Of a stretch of DNA of 64,000 nucleotides, positions 61,766-64,000 are shown piece by piece. The stretch is taken from the NCBI RefSeq assembly GCF_009765375.1, contig NZ_VTOK01000008.1, forward strand, positions 169,202 through 233,201, written 5' to 3'. The translations under genes were made by a program, and so were the position numbers. Under the pieces are notes generated by a model. The model was not told the DNA's origin. It saw only the letters and a program-made list of their open reading frames with translations, and did no database searches. Within the stretch, counting starts at the first letter, position 1. Each line of letters opens with the position of its first letter. Origin of the DNA: Alteribacillus sp. YIM 98480 (lineage in GTDB: Bacteria > Bacillota > Bacilli > Bacillales > Marinococcaceae).

Positions 61766-62215
61766 TCACAATAAGTGTTTTAGCCAGCGACTGATCTGAA
61801 GTACTTTTCTTGCTCTACCTGTTTCTAATTGAATTAATACATGCAGACAATAATCGATAAGTGCTGTGGAGACCTGGTTTTTCACAGCTGGTTCACTTAG
61901 TCAATAAAAGTTATTGATCTTCTCATGTTGCTTTAGCCATTTGAAAAACAGCTAAATTTCCCACTTGACCGGTAGCAACTGATATCAAAGTGTTTTGTAA
62001 CGAAGCGCAGTACCTTTCCATCATCAACTTCTACTTTCAACAACACGGAAGACATTTTCTGTGTGCTTTTGCAGGATGCCCATCCATACCATTTATTCGG
62101 GAGAATATTGTTTTCTTCTCTCACGTCAAAGGACGATTTCTCCTGTCACTGTCGTTGAATCAGTGATGTTCAACGGCATGGATGTCTTTATGACTGTGTA
62201 GAACGTTTTGATCTT
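61766..62215 (-). pseudogene. IS4-type transposase remnant
   Basis: Broken minus-strand frames read in order DSTTV near 62150, then KVLRFVTKHFDIS, FKWLKQHEKINNFY and ending SEPAVKNQVSTALIDYCLHV and WLKHLL with a stop at 61766. These are landmarks of the C-terminal half of IS4/IS231-type transposases (VTN.FDLS, LFFKWIKQHL, AVKNQI..ALI.Y). Several frameshifts and gaps are needed to join them, and the N-terminal half is missing, so it is dead. The 63-codon frame at 61933-62124 is one piece of it. The rest of 61335-62421 holds the promoter, operator and a terminator. Confidence 0.75.
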
Positions 62216-62321
62216 CTGGAGTTGAAGTTAATCAATTTACTCCTATAACAAGGAATTATTAAGAAAGGAATTATTAAGAAGGGAAAGGACTTAACTTACA
62301 ATAAAATAGGAGAAATAGAAG

Positions 62322-62364
62322 AAAGTCGGTTTTCATAATAAGATTAAGAGGAAAACCGACAATT
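62322..62364 (-). terminator. Terminator of the IclR-type gene
   Basis: GTCGGTTTTC ... GAAAACCGAC, ten-pair stem, then T-rich sequence on the minus strand; about 55 bases after the stop at 62422. Confidence 0.65.
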
Positions 62365-62421
62365 TTATTTATGATATTTTTAGTAACATAATTTAAAAAA
62401 CTGAACGGAAGACAGTTAAAG

Positions 62422-63189
62422 TTAATGGGGTAACGGCAATTGCTGGTCTAAAGTAGCAATATACTTCTTACATATACTAACGATTTCTTGTATTCTATCC
62501 TTAGGCATTCTTACTGTGGGAACAGTAATAACAATCGTCGCAATTAGACTATTATCATTTGAGTAGATTGGAACGGCAACCCCTATCACACCTTGGTTAA
62601 ATTCTTCATTGGACACTGCGTAGCCTAGATCTCTTATATTTTGTAACTCATCTAATAATTCATCAATATTCGTGATCGTATTTTCTGTATACTTTTTCAT
62701 TTCTTGATTACTAATTAAGCTGATGATTTCACTCTTCGGTAAACTAGACAACCATAACTTACCTGCAGCAGTAGAGTTTAATGGAGCTTGCTTCCCTAAC
62801 ATATCAGCCACTTTTAATTGCTTATTACCCTCAATTTTATGCACAAAATATACGTTACGATTTTGCACTACTGCTAATTGAACTAATTCTTGGACTTCTT
62901 GTGAAATTTTTTTCAAAGCAGGAGAAAATACACCATCTATCCCAAGTGTATTAAAATGCTTCAAGGATAAGCCAATAAAATCAAGTGATAATCTATAAAA
63001 TCTAGTTTCGTCATCTTGTTCAACATAATTATTATTTGTAAGTGTTTTTAATATTCTAGAGACAATACTCTTCGAAAGACCTGTTTCTTCAACTAGCTTT
63101 GAAACACTTAATCCATTCACTTTTCCCACTAATGCTTTAATAATTATAAAAGTGCGTTCAACTGCAGCTAATGAACTATACTCTGACAT
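62422..63189 (-). CDS. IclR-family transcription regulator
   Basis: 255 residues. N-terminal winged HTH (about 1-70: AAVERTFIIIKALVGKVNGL, SVSKLVEETGLSKSIVSRIL) and C-terminal effector-binding domain (about 90-250: LNSTAAGKLWLSSLPKSEII, YAVSNEEFNQGVIGVAVPIY, VPTVRMPKDRIQEIVSIC). IclR proteins control catabolic operons for aromatic acids, often binding the substrate. It is separated from the tctC-led operon by an IS remnant and probably controls it, with the palindrome at 61466 as candidate site. Ligand not known. Confidence 0.92.
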   Translation of the reverse strand: MSEYSSLAAVERTFIIIKALVGKVNGLSVSKLVEETGLSKSIVSRILKTLTNNNYVEQDDETRFYRLSLDFIGLSLKHFNTLGIDGVFSPALKKISQEVQELVQLAVVQNRNVYFVHKIEGNKQLKVADMLGKQAPLNSTAAGKLWLSSLPKSEIISLISNQEMKKYTENTITNIDELLDELQNIRDLGYAVSNEEFNQGVIGVAVPIYSNDNSLIATIVITVPTVRMPKDRIQEIVSICKKYIATLDQQLPLPH

Positions 63190-63206
63190 TTTGATACCTC
63201 CTCAAA

Positions 63207-63515
63207 CTATAAACTTAATTTTTTAAATGCCCATATATTAAGCTTTTTACTCCCTCCTGCTATACAGCTGTTATACTCTTCCCAAAAAGACACGTCTGAA
63301 CTACATCTGATTTTTTTCATTTCATTATAAGCATGGAAACTTTTTAATGTAAACTCTTCTACAAACAGTCCGGGCTGATCGACTCCTTCATAAATAGAAA
63401 CATCTTCAGCTCCTAAAGTATTTAAGTTGTACTCTAATTTATTTAGCAGTTTAAGGAATTCATTTCTTTTGGCTTCTTCAATCTTAAATTCTGTTAATAC
63501 AGTAATATAACTCAC
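63207..63515 (-). CDS. Small dimeric alpha-beta barrel-like protein
   Basis: 102 residues. Beta-alpha-beta pattern: SYITVLTEFKIEEAKRNEFL, VSIYEGVDQPGLFVEEFTLK and SFHAYNEMKKIRC, with a central strand pair as in ABM-type (antibiotic biosynthesis monooxygenase-like) or MFS-effector tail domains. Seventeen bases upstream of the iclR gene on the same strand, so co-transcribed. A small-molecule-handling role is inference; no catalytic residues are identifiable. Confidence 0.55.
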   Translation of the reverse strand: MSYITVLTEFKIEEAKRNEFLKLLNKLEYNLNTLGAEDVSIYEGVDQPGLFVEEFTLKSFHAYNEMKKIRCSSDVSFWEEYNSCIAGGSKKLNIWAFKKLSL

Positions 63516-63709
63516 TTGAATTATTCAGTCCTTTCATGCGATGTTCTTTTTTATAGAATAATATAATCCTGCACACATTACTATCATACAAGATCACTCT
63601 TCCCTAGCATTAGTTTCAACATACTATTTTTTGTTACCATTGTCACCTCTTTTAAAGTTGCAGGCAGAGAAGTTCCATTTTTTCACAAAACCCCCCTGCC
63701 TATTCTTAA

Positions 63710-64000
63710 CTATTCATTATTCTTTTCCTCATAGTACCATTTGGTATCTTTGTTGATCCATTCAGGGCCTACTCGTTCGTTTATTTGCTCTTCTCCCGTT
63801 TTGAAGTAGTCGCCTTTCACGGCACGCTGAGCCATTTCGTCATTGAACTCATCCCAATCTCCCATTGAAAAACCGTGCCAAGGCCATTCCGGACGGATCG
63901 ATGGTAGTTCAAGTTCTTCCCACAGTTCTTTTGCCCGTTCCATATACTCTTTTTTCGGTAAAGACAACGGCGGCAAGTTTTCCTTTTTCGTTGCATTCAT
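63710..64000 (-). CDS. Small unknown protein at the island edge
   Basis: 96 residues, start ATG at the last bases of the window, so the upstream end is not secure. No signal peptide or membrane helix; rich in Trp, Glu and Pro: ELWEELELPSIRPEWPWHGF, then SMGDWDEFNDEMAQRAVKGD and WINKDTKWYYEEKNNE. I have the impression that the PWHG(Y/F)...GDW pattern occurs in small proteins next to UbiD-type decarboxylase genes, but this is recollection and not shown here. The gap 63516-63709 to its left is featureless. Confidence 0.5.
   Translation of the reverse strand: MNATKKENLPPLSLPKKEYMERAKELWEELELPSIRPEWPWHGFSMGDWDEFNDEMAQRAVKGDYFKTGEEQINERVGPEWINKDTKWYYEEKNNE

Overview
The window reads as chromosome of a low-G+C Gram-positive bacterium of the Bacillaceae. 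The evidence is the strong AGGAGG-type ribosome sites, frequent TTG and GTG starts, and an SLH/CsaB surface system with a SecA2-SlaP accessory Sec pair. Many exported proteins are acidic, which fits (but does not prove) a halophilic or alkaliphilic lifestyle. I see no rRNA, tRNA or CRISPR array.

Layout. 1-3810: start of an AraC-type regulator cut by the window edge, several microproteins, and a three-gene ABC transporter operon. 4521-16781: a surface-polysaccharide locus. TagO-type initiating transferase, UDP-glucose dehydrogenase, MurJ-type flippase, a split PssD/PssE-type glycosyltransferase, a GT4 glycosyltransferase, an O-antigen-ligase-type protein and the pyruvyl transferase CsaB would together build and pyruvylate the secondary cell wall polymer that SLH domains bind. 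GalU at 37 kb supplies UDP-glucose. 8442-42972: seven SLH-domain proteins (a lipoprotein, a CAP protein, an amidase, a lytic-transglycosylase-like protein, a phosphodiester glycosidase, a short SLH protein and a 763-residue S-layer-like protein) interleaved with SecA2 and its partner SlaP. 31061-36570: a surface LRR-CotH kinase protein divergent from a VTC polyphosphate-polymerase-type protein and a DUF4956 membrane protein. 39357-40398: a REP-associated Y1 transposase relative whose HUH histidines are replaced, followed by ssbB. 43043-48181: two paralogous membrane-anchored helical proteins, VanZ, an SLC13-type transporter and a ferredoxin. 48507-64000: a molybdenum/aromatic-acid island with molybdate uptake (ModAB, no ModC), MocA- and XdhC-type cofactor maturation, a three-subunit Mo hydroxylase with CoxG, a UbiD decarboxylase, an RraA-type aldolase, a cyclase-family hydrolase, a TctC solute-binding protein and an IclR regulator.

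The non-coding part is unusually rich. A roughly 500-bp array between 7.88 and 8.40 kb carries seven exact DnaA-box 9-mers (TTATNCACA), several 21 bp apart, interspersed with GGGTCTGRCCC palindromes. A further copy of that palindrome sits inside a hairpin just upstream of the transposase-like gene 31 kb away. Two GA-rich repeat arrays follow the terminators of two surface-protein genes: one is a 229-codon open frame of sixteen 13/14-residue leucine-heptad repeats, the other a frame-broken relative. At least five copies of a mosaic 160-400-bp intergenic element and two copies of a second repeat are scattered through the window. An IS4-type transposase remnant lies between the catabolic operon and its regulator.
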